A stretch of 8,030 nucleotides of DNA from an uncultured Clostridia bacterium (lineage in GTDB: Bacteria > Bacillota > Clostridia > Christensenellales > UBA1242), in NCBI GenBank assembly GCA_937891595.1, contig CALATF010000038.1:1-8030 (forward strand), read 5' to 3'. Both the position numbers and the translations under genes were made by a program. The notes under the pieces are model-generated. The model ran no database searches. It was not told where the DNA came from and was given only the letters and a program-made list of their open reading frames with translations. Shown here in pieces: positions 1-7,664 of the stretch. How positions within the stretch are numbered: position 1 is the stretch's first letter; each line of letters begins with the position of its first letter.

Positions 1-1
1 C

Positions 2-3000
2 AGCTACAACTATTTAACAGATGCAAACCCTTATGTAGTACTTATTAATGAAGTTAGTGCAACTATAGATGTTGTAGGTGAAATTTCTTATAGTAATGGT
101 TATGGTTTAAGAATAAATAATTCTACTGTAAATATTAAAGGAGCTACTATTCAATATAATACTCATGGTATTTGCGCTAATGATGGCACTAAAGAAATTA
201 ACGTAATATCGGGGGATATTTCAAATAACGAAAAACGAGGCATTAGTATTTATGGAAACAATACTAAAATTACCGGAGGAAATTTCAACAACAACTATTA
301 TGGTATATTTGTGGTAGATGGATTAGAATTTACAATTACTGGTGCTGTTGTAAGTGACAATGATAGGGGTATATATTTATATGAATCAGATGATATTAAT
401 AAAAAGACTCAAATAACCATTAGACATTGTATTTTAAGCAACAACACTATAGGCATAGATGTTTTAGGTAACAATAAAATTGTTGTTGGTGCTGAAGGTG
501 AGGTTGATAATACAGTTATAAGTAGAAGTGCTATTGAAGCAAGCACTGTAGGTATAAGACTTCAAACTCAAGCTTCCGGAATTATTTATGATGTAGATAT
601 TTCTAATTATAATTATGGATTACATATAAAAGATTCTTCAACCTTAACAATGCATGGTGGTACAATATCTAGTTGTAACTATGGTATGGTACTTACATCA
701 ACATCTTCTTTCATAATGAATGAAGATGCAACAATTTCAGGTAGTATTAAATATGCAGTATATGCTGGCAATAATGATGAAAAAGCTACAGAAATTACCA
801 TTAAAGGTACATTAACTAATAATACTAAAGCTATATTTTCTCGTTCAAATGTAACTTTAAATGGAGCTACTTTAACTGATAATGGTACATCTTTAACTGC
901 TTTAGCAAATGTTGATGGTAATACAACCATGATATTTATAGGTAATGGTTCAACATTAACAGTTACAGGTGGAACAACTATTACTAATAAAAGTAAAAAA
1001 ATAACTTCAGCCACACCTACATATGGTATTGCTTTAGCAAGTAAATCTACTATAAACATTCAAAATGCTGAAATAAATATTACAAATGTGGATTATGGTA
1101 TATATGTTCCAAAAGGTTGTATGGTTACAATAGGGCAAACTGTTGGGAAAAATCCAACTCTTGCTAATGTAAATATTGAAAAAACATGTTTATATCTTGG
1201 CGAAGATGTTGTTATTGACCTTAATGGTGGCTATTCAACAAAGAAACATTTAATTAATTTGGCCCATGAGATTGATGAAGAAAACACTGTTGTTGCTAGA
1301 TATAGGAACAGTAATAAAATTGATTACACTAATGGCGAACAGTTATTTGTTGAAAAAGATCTTACTTACATGATGGGTGACGACGAAGACCCAAGAGCTG
1401 TTATTATAGGCGAAAAGAATATTTATAATCACACAACTGGTAAATATTATTCAAGTTTTGCTAGGGCGTTTAAAAAATTAGATGGTACTCAAGATAACGT
1501 ATTGCAAATTGCTAAATCAAAACTTGTTTGTGAAGAAACAGGAACGTTACCAAGTACATTTACTAAAACAGTAAAATTTGTAACTGTTTCACCTGAAGGA
1601 AGCAAATTAAGTCTTTCTTTAGCCCCTACAATAGAAAGGGCTAGCGAGTTTACCAAAAACATTATTAAAGGTACTACTGGAAAAATTATGTTTGTGGGCA
1701 CAAATAGTTATAAGTTTACTTTTAAAGGAACAAATTCTTCTAGCAATCTTTGTATTATTAATGTTACTGGTGGAAGCTTAAGTTTAGATTATGCTGAATT
1801 TAATGGTAATAATGGTAATAACGGCGGAGCAATTTATTTTGAAGGCAAGGGAACACTTACAATTTCTAATTGTACATTTGATAAATTGTCCGCAAGAAAA
1901 AGTGGTGGAGCTATTAGAGTTCTTGGCGATGGTAGTTCAACTGTCAAAGTAAAAATTACAGATTCAACCTTTACTAATAATACTGCAGTGGAATACGGTG
2001 GAGCTATATCTGTAGTAAATACAACTATGACAATAACTGGTGGCACTATTTCTTCTAATAAAGCTTCTAATGGCGGTGCTATTAATATAACCAGTGGTAA
2101 AGCTACATTAAAGGATATTGCAAATATAGATAGTAATAAGGCAACGGATGCTGAAGATAAAGCAGGTAAAGGTGGCGGTGCTATACGTATAACAGAAAGT
2201 GACGATTATACTAAATCTGCAGATGTAATAATTGATGGCTGTGGATTTACAGGTAATGAGACGAAAAGAAATGGTGGTGCTATTTTTATAATTAAGGGTT
2301 CTTTAACTTTGAAAGGTGGAACTCTTATAGGAAGAACTGATAATAAGCTAGCAAAATCTAATGATTTCGCTAACAAAGCTGAAAATAATGGCGGTGGGAT
2401 ATGTGTAGCAAGTGATGCAACGTTAAAACTTCAAGGAGCAACTATAAAAGGAAACTATTCAAAAGATAGCGGTGGTGGTATTTTAAGTAAAGGTAAAATA
2501 GAAACTCAGTCTGGTACAACTAATGAGATTTCTTATAACTACACTGAAGCAAATAGTGGCGGAATTAGTTTATCTGGAAGTCAAGAAATTTCACTATCTG
2601 GAATTACAGTCAAAAACAACAAAGCTAATGTTTCAGCTGGCGGTATAGGTTCTAGCATAACTGAACTTACAATTTCGGGTGGAACAATTAGTAATAATAC
2701 AGCGGTTAAAAATGGTGGTGGTGTAGTTGCTTTTGCTGGAATAATAAACTTACAAGGTAATGTAATAGTTGGATATAGTGATACAACTCTTGCTACTAGT
2801 GGAGATAATTCAAACACTGCAGTAGATGGTGCGGGGGTATATGTTACTGCAGATGCAACAGTTAATATTTATCAAGCTACTATAGGTGGAAATTATGCAA
2901 GTGGTAATGGTGGCGGTGTATTTGCTTCAGGTAACTGTTATTTCCGTTATGACAAAACAGGTAATGTTGTATATAACTTAGCAAAAAATAATGGTGGCGG

Positions 3001-6000
3001 TATTTATGTAAATAGTAAAGAAACCATATTAAATAATGTTAATGTTAACAATAATAAGGCTGTAAATGGTGGCGGTATTTATTTCAAAGAAGGAACTTTA
3101 AAAAATTCAGATGCCCAAAATAAAGTACAAATTGCAAATAATACAGCTACAAGTAATGGTGGAGGAATATATTTTGAAAGTGGTACTTGGAAATCAGGTG
3201 GAGATAATAAATATATTATTAATGGTATAAAAGGTAACACAGCTCTTAACGGTGGTGGTATTTGTGTGGGTGGCAGTGCTAGTGTTATAATTCAAGATGG
3301 TACTTTATCAGGAAACACAGCTAAAAACAGTGGTTCAACAAACTCATTTGGTGGTGGTATTGAAAGCTTAGGCTATTTGGAAATGACAGGTGGAACAATC
3401 TCTGGCAATACGGCAGGTTTCTGTGGTGGTGGTGTGCATGTAAGAAAAGGCGAATTTAAATTTAGCAATGGCACGATAAAAGAAAATAGTTCTGCTCATG
3501 GTGGTGGCATTCGTGTTAATGAAGGTGCTACATTAAATATGAGCAATAAAGCTGTATTAAATAAGAATGAAGCTACAACTAATAATGGTGGTGGTATTCA
3601 ATCTTACAAAGGTACTATAAATATATCGGGTGGTGAAATATCAGAAAACTTTGCTACTGCAGCTAATGGTGGTGGAATATATGTGGTTTCAGCTAAATTA
3701 ACAATGTCGGGCGGTACTATAAAAAATAACAAAGCTACAAAAGGTTATGGCGGTGGTATTTATGCCTCAGGTGAAAACATTACTATAAGTGGTGGAACAA
3801 TAACAGCAAATACAGCTCCTTATGGTGCGGGTGTTTATTTGTACGATAAAACTTTAGCTTTATCTGCAACCACTATAAGTGAAAATGTTGCAACAAATAA
3901 TGGCGGTGCTATTTATATGTATTCCGGAACTATAAATATGAGTTCTGGTGTTATAGGTGTAGTGGCTACTGAAGTTGCAACAACAAACAGTTCTAAGAAT
4001 TCAAACAGAGCTGTTAATGGTGCAGGTATTTATGTAAATAGTGGTACGTTTAACTTTAATGGTGGACAAATAGAATATAACTATGCATCTGGTGATGGTG
4101 GCGCAATTTATAACAATAATGGAACTGTTAACCTAAAATCACGTATTGCATACAACTTAGCTGGAAGTGATGGCGGTGGTATTTATCAAGCAAATGGTAA
4201 GTTAGTAGATGCTTCAGTTAAAGGCACAGTGGCTTTAGTTGGCGCAAATAATGCTGATACTGGTGGTGGAATATATTTAGCAGCTGGAACTTATACTGGT
4301 AGTAGTGCTGCTCCTATGAACATTCAATATAACAAAGCTACTAATGGTAGCGGTGGCGGAATTAAAACTTTAATTTCCATCAATACTAAAATTAATGTTC
4401 ACCATAATAGTGCTAGTGCTAATGGTGGTGGTATAGCTGCATATAACTCTGCGGTAATAACTATTATAGGCGATTCTGCTATCTATTATAATAAAGCTAC
4501 TGACGGTGCTGGTATTTATTTAAGTCACAATAATTCTGGATCTGCTGGCAGATTTGAAATGACAGGTGGTAAAATTTATAATAATACAGCTTCTCGATAT
4601 GGTGGTGGTATTTGTATTGTTTCAAAAAATGCAAACAACAAGATGACAGGTGGTAGTATTTACAATAACAAAGCAAAAAGCGCGGGCGGTGTTTGGTTTA
4701 ATGGTGTTTCTAACTCTGAAGGTAAATTTACTTTATCTGGCGGTGTTATAGGAACAAATAGAGAAGATGGTGTAACAAGTAAGGCTAAAAGTGATAATTG
4801 TTCTAACTATGCTAGTGAAAACGGTGGCGGACTATATTTGAATGGTGGTAAGTTTGTTTTGAATGGTGGTGATATAAGATATAACTACTCAAATTCTAAT
4901 GGTGGTGGTATTTATGTAGCATCAGGAACTTTAATAGATTCCTGTGATACTGGTACTTCTGATGAATCTTATATTCAATATAATAGAGCTAAAACAAGTG
5001 GTGGTGGAATATTCTTTAATGGTGGGGCTTATTCAACTGAAAAGACATCAAATGAAAAGAGTTTTAAAGTAAGTCTTAATATAGCTAGCAACGGTGGTGG
5101 TATTTATTCAAAACTTGCTCTTGGTAACTTTAAGGCAAATGTTTATAAGAATGAAGCAACTGCCAAAGGTGGCGGTATTTATATGGATAGTAAAAACCTT
5201 ACATTAATAATGAAATCAACTATTTATAGCAATACAGTAACAAGTACTTCAAATGGTAACGGTGGTGCGGGTGTATATATTAATAAAGGTACAATAAAAT
5301 TATCAACAGCTTATAATCAGATTTATAGTAATGTGTCGGATAGAATAGGTGGTGGTATTTTAGCTGTTGGTGGCGCTAAGGTAGATTTTAATAAAGGATT
5401 TATTAGAAATAATACTGCTAAATTTAAAGATTATGGTGGCGGCGGTGTTTATTTAAATGATTCAACGATAGAAATGTCTGGCGGTGAACTTCATACCAAC
5501 AAAGCCTCAAATAATTATGGTGGTGGTATATATGCTTATGGCAAATCTACTGTAAAAATATCTGGTGGTGAGATTTATAAGAATGAAAGCAAAAACTATG
5601 GTGGCGGTATTTATTTGTCTAAAAATTCAACATGTACTATAAGTGGTGGAAAAATTTATAGCCATTCAAATGGAACACACGGTGGTGGTGTTTTTGGTGC
5701 GAAAGGTTCTAAGTTAACGATGACTGGTGGTAATATATATAGTAACAATGTTTCTAAACAAGGTGGTGGTGTTTATGTTACTGATGCTACTTTTACTATG
5801 AGTGGTGGAAAAATTTATAATCATACAAAGGGAACACACGGTGGTGGTGTTTATATTGCCACAGGCTCTACATTTACATTAAGTGGTGGAAGTATTTATA
5901 ACAATAAGGTAAGTGAACATGGTGGCGGTGTATATATTTCAGCAGCAACGTTTACTATGAAAGGTGGAAGTATATATAAAAATGAAGCCAAAAAACGTGG

Positions 6001-6709
6001 TGGTGGTGTTTGCTTAGTAGGTGCTTCAACATTTAATGGCTCTGCTGGTGTAATCGGTGATACTAATAAAACTAGAGCTTCAAAAAATAGTTATTCTAAC
6101 TATGCAGGTGGAAGTGGTGGTGGTGTTTTTGTAGGTGGCTCTACAAAAATGACATTATCTGGTAGTATTAAAATTAACAGAAACTTTGCATATGGTGGTA
6201 AGACATATATGAAGGCTGGCTATCATGCTGCATCTGACTCATATTTCTACTCTACTGAACATGAAAGCGGTGATTACGGTGGTGGTGGTATTTGTTACTA
6301 TAGTTCAAATACTAAATCTACTATTTCAGGTTCTAGTGTACAAGTTTCTTATAATGCTGCTGGTACTCAAAGAAGCTCTGACTTGCCTTATTATGTTGGT
6401 GAATATGATACTTTGAATGGAGTAGGTTTTGGCGGAGGGTTATTAATGCATGCTGGAACGGTAACGGTAAATAATAATCCTGTATTTGCTCAAAATGATG
6501 CTACATTTGGGCTTGTTGTAAGCGGATTTAACTTAGGCAGTACAATAAATATAGTTATTAATGCTATTAATGATTCTAACTTATACACTCCACCTGATTT
6601 GGAAGATGGTGTTGGAAAGAGATTCTATTTAAATAGAATTAAAGGAACTATTAATGTGAAATATGAAAATTTAGGTATACCTACATTTAATTATGCATGG
6701 CATCATTAA
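2..6709 (+). CDS. Giant right-handed beta-helix surface protein with Pmp-type GGG/GGA repeats (5' end missing)
   Basis: The frame is open from base 2 to TAA at 6707-6709, giving 2235 visible residues. The GTG at 311 is only an internal valine; the true start, and presumably the signal peptide, lie left of the window. Numbering from the first visible codon, residues 1 to ~430 form coils carrying xG[IL]-hydrophobic motifs (YGLRI, HGICA, YGIFV, RGIYL, YGLHI, YGIYV), a PbH1/NosD-like beta-helix. Residues ~430-500 look like an end cap, a linker and the cap of a second helix (YYSSFARAFKKL at ~481). Residues ~608-2144 hold more than 50 coils of GG[GA][IV]-x-hydrophobic followed by ISGGxIxxNxA, resembling chlamydial Pmp/POMP repeats. 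The 90-residue tail has no LPXTG, SLH or hydrophobic anchor. Family knowledge suggests an extracellular adhesin-like fibre; that role is inference. The frame assignment is certain, the fold very likely. Confidence 0.93.
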   Translation, partial: SYNYLTDANPYVVLINEVSATIDVVGEISYSNGYGLRINNSTVNIKGATIQYNTHGICANDGTKEINVISGDISNNEKRGISIYGNNTKITGGNFNNNYYGIFVVDGLEFTITGAVVSDNDRGIYLYESDDINKKTQITIRHCILSNNTIGIDVLGNNKIVVGAEGEVDNTVISRSAIEASTVGIRLQTQASGIIYDVDISNYNYGLHIKDSSTLTMHGGTISSCNYGMVLTSTSSFIMNEDATISGSIKYAVYAGNNDEKATEITIKGTLTNNTKAIFSRSNVTLNGATLTDNGTSLTALANVDGNTTMIFIGNGSTLTVTGGTTITNKSKKITSATPTYGIALASKSTINIQNAEINITNVDYGIYVPKGCMVTIGQTVGKNPTLANVNIEKTCLYLGEDVVIDLNGGYSTKKHLINLAHEIDEENTVVARYRNSNKIDYTNGEQLFVEKDLTYMMGDDEDPRAVIIGEKNIYNHTTGKYYSSFARAFKKLDGTQDNVLQIAKSKLVCEETGTLPSTFTKTVKFVTVSPEGSKLSLSLAPTIERASEFTKNIIKGTTGKIMFVGTNSYKFTFKGTNSSSNLCIINVTGGSLSLDYAEFNGNNGNNGGAIYFEGKGTLTISNCTFDKLSARKSGGAIRVLGDGSSTVKVKITDSTFTNNTAVEYGGAISVVNTTMTITGGTISSNKASNGGAINITSGKATLKDIANIDSNKATDAEDKAGKGGGAIRITESDDYTKSADVIIDGCGFTGNETKRNGGAIFIIKGSLTLKGGTLIGRTDNKLAKSNDFANKAENNGGGICVASDATLKLQGATIKGNYSKDSGGGILSKGKIETQSGTTNEISYNYTEANSGGISLSGSQEISLSGITVKNNKANVSAGGIGSSITELTISGGTISNNTAVKNGGGVVAFAGIINLQGNVIVGYSDTTLATSGDNSNTAVDGAGVYVTADATVNIYQATIGGNYASGNGGGVFASGNCYFRYDKTGNVVYNLAKNNGGGIYVNSKETILNNVNVNNNKAVNGGGIYFKEGTLKNSDAQNKVQIANNTATSNGGGIYFESGTWKSGGDNKYIINGIKGNTALNGGGICVGGSASVIIQDGTLSGNTAKNSGSTNSFGGGIESLGYLEMTGGTISGNTAGFCGGGVHVRKGEFKFSNGTIKENSSAHGGGIRVNEGATLNMSNKAVLNKNEATTNNGGGIQSYKGTINISGGEISENFATAANGGGIYVVSAKLTMSGGTIKNNKATKGYGGGIYASGENITISGGTITANTAPYGAGVYLYDKTLALSATTISENVATNNGGAIYMYSGTINMSSGVIGVVATEVATTNSSKNSNRAVNGAGIYVNSGTFNFNGGQIEYNYASGDGGAIYNNNGTVNLKSRIAYNLAGSDGGGIYQANGKLVDASVKGTVALVGANNADTGGGIYLAAGTYTGSSAAPMNIQYNKATNGSGGGIKTLISINTKINVHHNSASANGGGIAAYNSAVITIIGDSAIYYNKATDGAGIYLSHNNSGSAGRFEMTGGKIYNNTASRYGGGICIVSKNANNKMTGGSIYNNKAKSAGGVWFNGVSNSEGKFTLSGGVIGTNREDGVTSKAKSDNCSNYASENGGGLYLNGGKFVLNGGDIRYNYSNSNGGGIYVASGTLIDSCDTGTSDESYIQYNRAKTSGGGIFFNGGAYSTEKTSNEKSFKVSLNIASNGGGIYSKLALGNFKANVYKNEATAKGGGIYMDSKNLTLIMKSTIYSNTVTSTSNGNGGAGVYINKGTIKLSTAYNQIYSNVSDRIGGGILAVGGAKVDFNKGFIRNNTAKFKDYGGGGVYLNDSTIEMSGGELHTNKASNNYGGGIYAYGKSTVKISGGEIYKNESKNYGGGIYLSKNSTCTISGGKIYSHSNGTHGGGVFGAKGSKLTMTGGNIYSNNVSKQGGGVYVTDATFTMSGGKIYNHTKGTHGGGVYIATGSTFTLSGGSIYNNKVSEHGGGVYISAATFTMKGGSIYKNEAKKRGGGVCLVGASTFNGSAGVIGDTNKTRASKNSYSNYAGGSGGGVFVGGSTKMTLSGSIKINRNFAYGGKTYMKAGYHAASDSYFYSTEHESGDYGGGGICYYSSNTKSTISGSSVQVSYNAAGTQRSSDLPYYVGEYDTLNGVGFGGGLLMHAGTVTVNNNPVFAQNDATFGLVVSGFNLGSTINIVINAINDSNLYTPPDLEDGVGKRFYLNRIKGTINVKYENLGIPTFNYAWHH
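1823..6460 (+). repeat. Tandem array of Pmp-like GG[GA][IV] beta-helix coil repeats
   Basis: By eye I count about 52 copies of a degenerate coil unit. Each starts at a Gly-Gly-[Gly/Ala]-[Ile/Val]-[Tyr/Phe/Cys/X] turn, usually encoded GGT-GGT-GGT or GGT-GGC-GGT. A threonine/serine-rich strand follows, then a GG[TKES]I strand ending in an N-N-x-A turn. The usual spacing is 75-100 bases, about 25-33 residues. Longer insertions occur in a few coils, for example around 2300-2390, 3950-4010, 4740-4820 and 6180-6280. GAG[IV] replaces GGG[IV] in some coils near 2828, 3823, 4019 and 4505. The repeats are divergent at DNA level except near the 3' end, so most of the array is old. Confidence 0.9.
5519..5998 (+). 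repeat. Six near-regular coils with a ~159-bp two-coil higher-order repeat
   Basis: GGT-GG[TC]-GGT turns begin at 5519, 5600, 5681, 5762, 5840, 5921 and 5999, giving unit lengths of 81, 81, 81, 78, 81 and 78 bases. Bases 5636-5690 and 5795-5849, exactly 159 bases apart, differ at only about five of 55 positions. Both include the word GGAACACACGGTGGTGGTG. At protein level the units read like GGGVYVTDATFTMSGGKIYN and GGGVYIATGSTFTLSGGSIY. The pattern points to a two-coil duplication more recent than the rest of the array, probably by recombination or slippage. Confidence 0.8.
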
Positions 6710-6761
6710 TAATTAAAACGTAAAGTGAACAAGATTGATGATTTAAAAGCATATACTAATT

Positions 6762-6766
6762 AGGGG
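6762..6766 (+). promoter_or_regulatory. Ribosome binding site of the small hypothetical gene
   Basis: AGGGG sits 10 bases before ATG 6777 and 7 bases before the alternative TTG at 6774. It is the only purine-rich Shine-Dalgarno-like word in the AT-rich gap 6710-6776. It supports real translation of the downstream frame and slightly favours the ATG by codon preference. No separate promoter or terminator is evident in the gap, so co-transcription with the surface-protein gene is possible. One weak AT-rich inverted repeat there (6702-6710 with 6734-6742) lacks a T-tract. Confidence 0.6.
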
Positions 6767-6776
6767 TTTTTGTTTG

Positions 6777-7385
6777 ATGAATGAGAATTTCTTAAATAGT
6801 TTTGCTTTTGAACAAATGGTAAGGGAATATCATAAAAGGTATTCGGGTAGCATTGTAAATGCCTTACAAATAAATAAAGGCGAAGGACTTTTATTAAAGG
6901 TTGAAAATATCTTTAATAAGGTTTTTCGCCTTTTTTATTTGTTTGATAGAAACTTTAAATGTGATAAAAATTTTAATGATTTTTTTAAGTTTAAAGATAA
7001 ATTTGTAATTAAATTAAAAGAAGATTTTAAAAATTGCTTTGGTAAAGATTATATTTCAAACTTTAATTTTCAAGAAAACGAGAAGCTTAACCATAAGATT
7101 TGTATTAATTTGATATTAGAAATATTTAAAGATATATTACATATAAATATCTATTACCTTAGTAACTATTTTAAAGAAAGAGTGTTTAATGGTTTTTGTT
7201 CTGATAAATTAAAAAATTATGATAATGGGATAATTGATGAAAATGAATCTTTTAAACAACTAGAAGGAAGTAATAACGAAGAAAAAGAATTTTATTTAAT
7301 TGAAGAATATAAAATTTTTAAAATTATGAACAAATTATTTGATGGGATTATTGAAGTTTTTTGTTTTTTTTACAAGTGTATTTAA
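6777..7385 (+). CDS. Hypothetical protein, Phe/Lys/Asn-rich, no recognised family
   Basis: I do not recognise this protein. From ATG 6777 it is 202 residues; TTG 6774 would add one. I chose the ATG because of AGGGG ten bases upstream. Composition is extreme: 28 phenylalanines and six cysteines, with no proline, threonine or tryptophan. Charged Lys/Glu/Asp residues are spread through the middle and C-terminal parts, which suggests a mainly alpha-helical soluble protein. I see no signal peptide, clear membrane span, helix-turn-helix or nucleotide-binding motif. The last residues are hydrophobic (IIEVFCFFYKCI). It begins 67 bases after the surface-protein stop and ends about 250 bases before the rRNA promoter. 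Oddly, codons ~34-53 encode both arms of a strong terminator-like hairpin. An uninterrupted frame this long in such AT-rich DNA is unlikely by chance, so I favour a real gene. A decayed or spurious frame remains possible. Confidence 0.6.
   Translation: MNENFLNSFAFEQMVREYHKRYSGSIVNALQINKGEGLLLKVENIFNKVFRLFYLFDRNFKCDKNFNDFFKFKDKFVIKLKEDFKNCFGKDYISNFNFQENEKLNHKICINLILEIFKDILHINIYYLSNYFKERVFNGFCSDKLKNYDNGIIDENESFKQLEGSNNEEKEFYLIEEYKIFKIMNKLFDGIIEVFCFFYKCI
6877..6936 (+). terminator. Intrinsic-terminator-like hairpin inside a coding frame
   Basis: The left arm 6877-6899 pairs with the right arm 6911-6932 around an 11-base loop. The base is an AAGGCGAA/TTCGCCTT helix and the top an ATTAAAG/CTTTAAT helix. 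Between them are a few G-U pairs and one bulged base. The run of six T at 6931-6936 is followed by ATTTGTTT, the usual form of a rho-independent terminator. On the minus strand the exit is also T-rich (TTTATTTATTTG), so it could work both ways. It lies 168 bases after the surface-protein stop, where a terminator for that gene would be expected, yet it sits within the next open frame. The structure is clear; its activity is inferred. Confidence 0.75.
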
Positions 7386-7591
7386 AAGTAAAAAAACGAA
7401 ATATATCTATAGTTTTTAATAAAAATTAAGTTTTTTATAAAAAATATTAAATTTTTAAAAATCTTTTTGTAGCCATGTAAAATTTATTAAGAATTTCTAC
7501 AATGCTTATAAATAAAGGAAAGTAGCGTTATTTGTAAAATTAAATATTATTTAAAAAAGTAGACACACCGGGCGTAGTGTTCGATTTTTTT
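7386..7591. other. AT-rich intergenic region before the rRNA promoter
   Basis: No gene is visible here. The stretch is almost all A and T up to about 7560. It holds weak inverted repeats: AAAAAC 7392-7397 with GTTTTT 7412-7417, TTAAT/ATTAA at 7416-7429 before a T-run, and TTGTAG 7467-7472 with CTACAA 7497-7502. The first two could form a poor, GC-free terminator for the small gene, but none is convincing. Near the end, ACAC 7563-7566 and GTGT 7577-7580 flank a GC-rich loop. A near-perfect 22-base palindrome (7581-7602, one A-A mismatch) then runs from TCG through T7 and A8 to CGA. Confidence 0.6.
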
Positions 7592-7633
7592 AAAAAAAAC
7601 GAAAAAAAACCGTAAAATTTCAAAAAAAAGTTG
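7592..7633 (+). promoter_or_regulatory. UP-element-like A-tract region upstream of the rRNA promoter
   Basis: Runs of A start at 7592 (eight), 7602 (eight), 7614 (AAAATTT) and 7622 (eight), about one helical turn apart. They end just before the -35 hexamer. A/T-rich DNA immediately upstream of -35 is the known position of UP elements bound by the RNA polymerase alpha C-terminal domain, and phased A-tracts bend DNA. That this boosts rRNA transcription here is inference. Confidence 0.65.
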
Positions 7634-7662
7634 TTGACACCGCCTTATGGTTGTGATATTCT
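7634..7662 (+). promoter_or_regulatory. rRNA operon core promoter (sigma-A/sigma-70 type)
   Basis: A perfect -35 TTGACA at 7634-7639 is separated by exactly 17 bases from a -10 TATTCT at 7657-7662. The -10 is preceded by TGA (7654-7656), an extended -10 TGN. Transcription should start around 7666-7670, which leaves a leader of about 175-180 bases before the mature 16S 5' end. This is by far the best promoter match in the window and it reads toward the 16S gene. Confidence 0.88.
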
Positions 7663-7664
7663 AA

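Noticed and set aside
311..313. GTG at 311 as the start of the large gene
   Set aside because: The same frame is open from base 2, and residues before 311 show the same beta-helix coil pattern (YGLRI, HGICA, RGISI). No Shine-Dalgarno-like sequence precedes 311.
679..2817. Minus-strand open frames of 70-126 codons (679-1059, 1489-1701, 1834-2046, 2581-2817)
   Set aside because: All lie opposite the repetitive coding frame and show the Val/Pro/Leu-rich composition expected from the complement of Gly/Thr/Asn codons. They have no independent coding signals.
6225..6416. 63-codon plus-strand frame
   Set aside because: It is an alternate-frame shadow inside the surface-protein gene, and its composition matches out-of-frame reading of the repeats.
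1823..6460. CRISPR array or DNA-level satellite
   Set aside because: The periodicity follows codons of a protein repeat, unit lengths vary by multiples of three, and there is no pattern of identical repeats with unique spacers.
2..6709. Chlamydial-type autotransporter
   Set aside because: The GGA[IV] repeats resemble Pmp proteins, but there is no C-terminal beta-barrel and the 16S gene points to a Bacillota-type organism.
6702..6742. Inverted repeat just after the surface-protein stop as a terminator
   Set aside because: The arms are nine AT-rich pairs with a G-U, the loop is 23 bases, and no T-tract follows the right arm.
7392..7438. AT-only hairpins after the small gene as an intrinsic terminator
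   Set aside because: The arms are 5-6 pairs with almost no G-C, in sequence where such matches arise by chance. I could not support a definite terminator.
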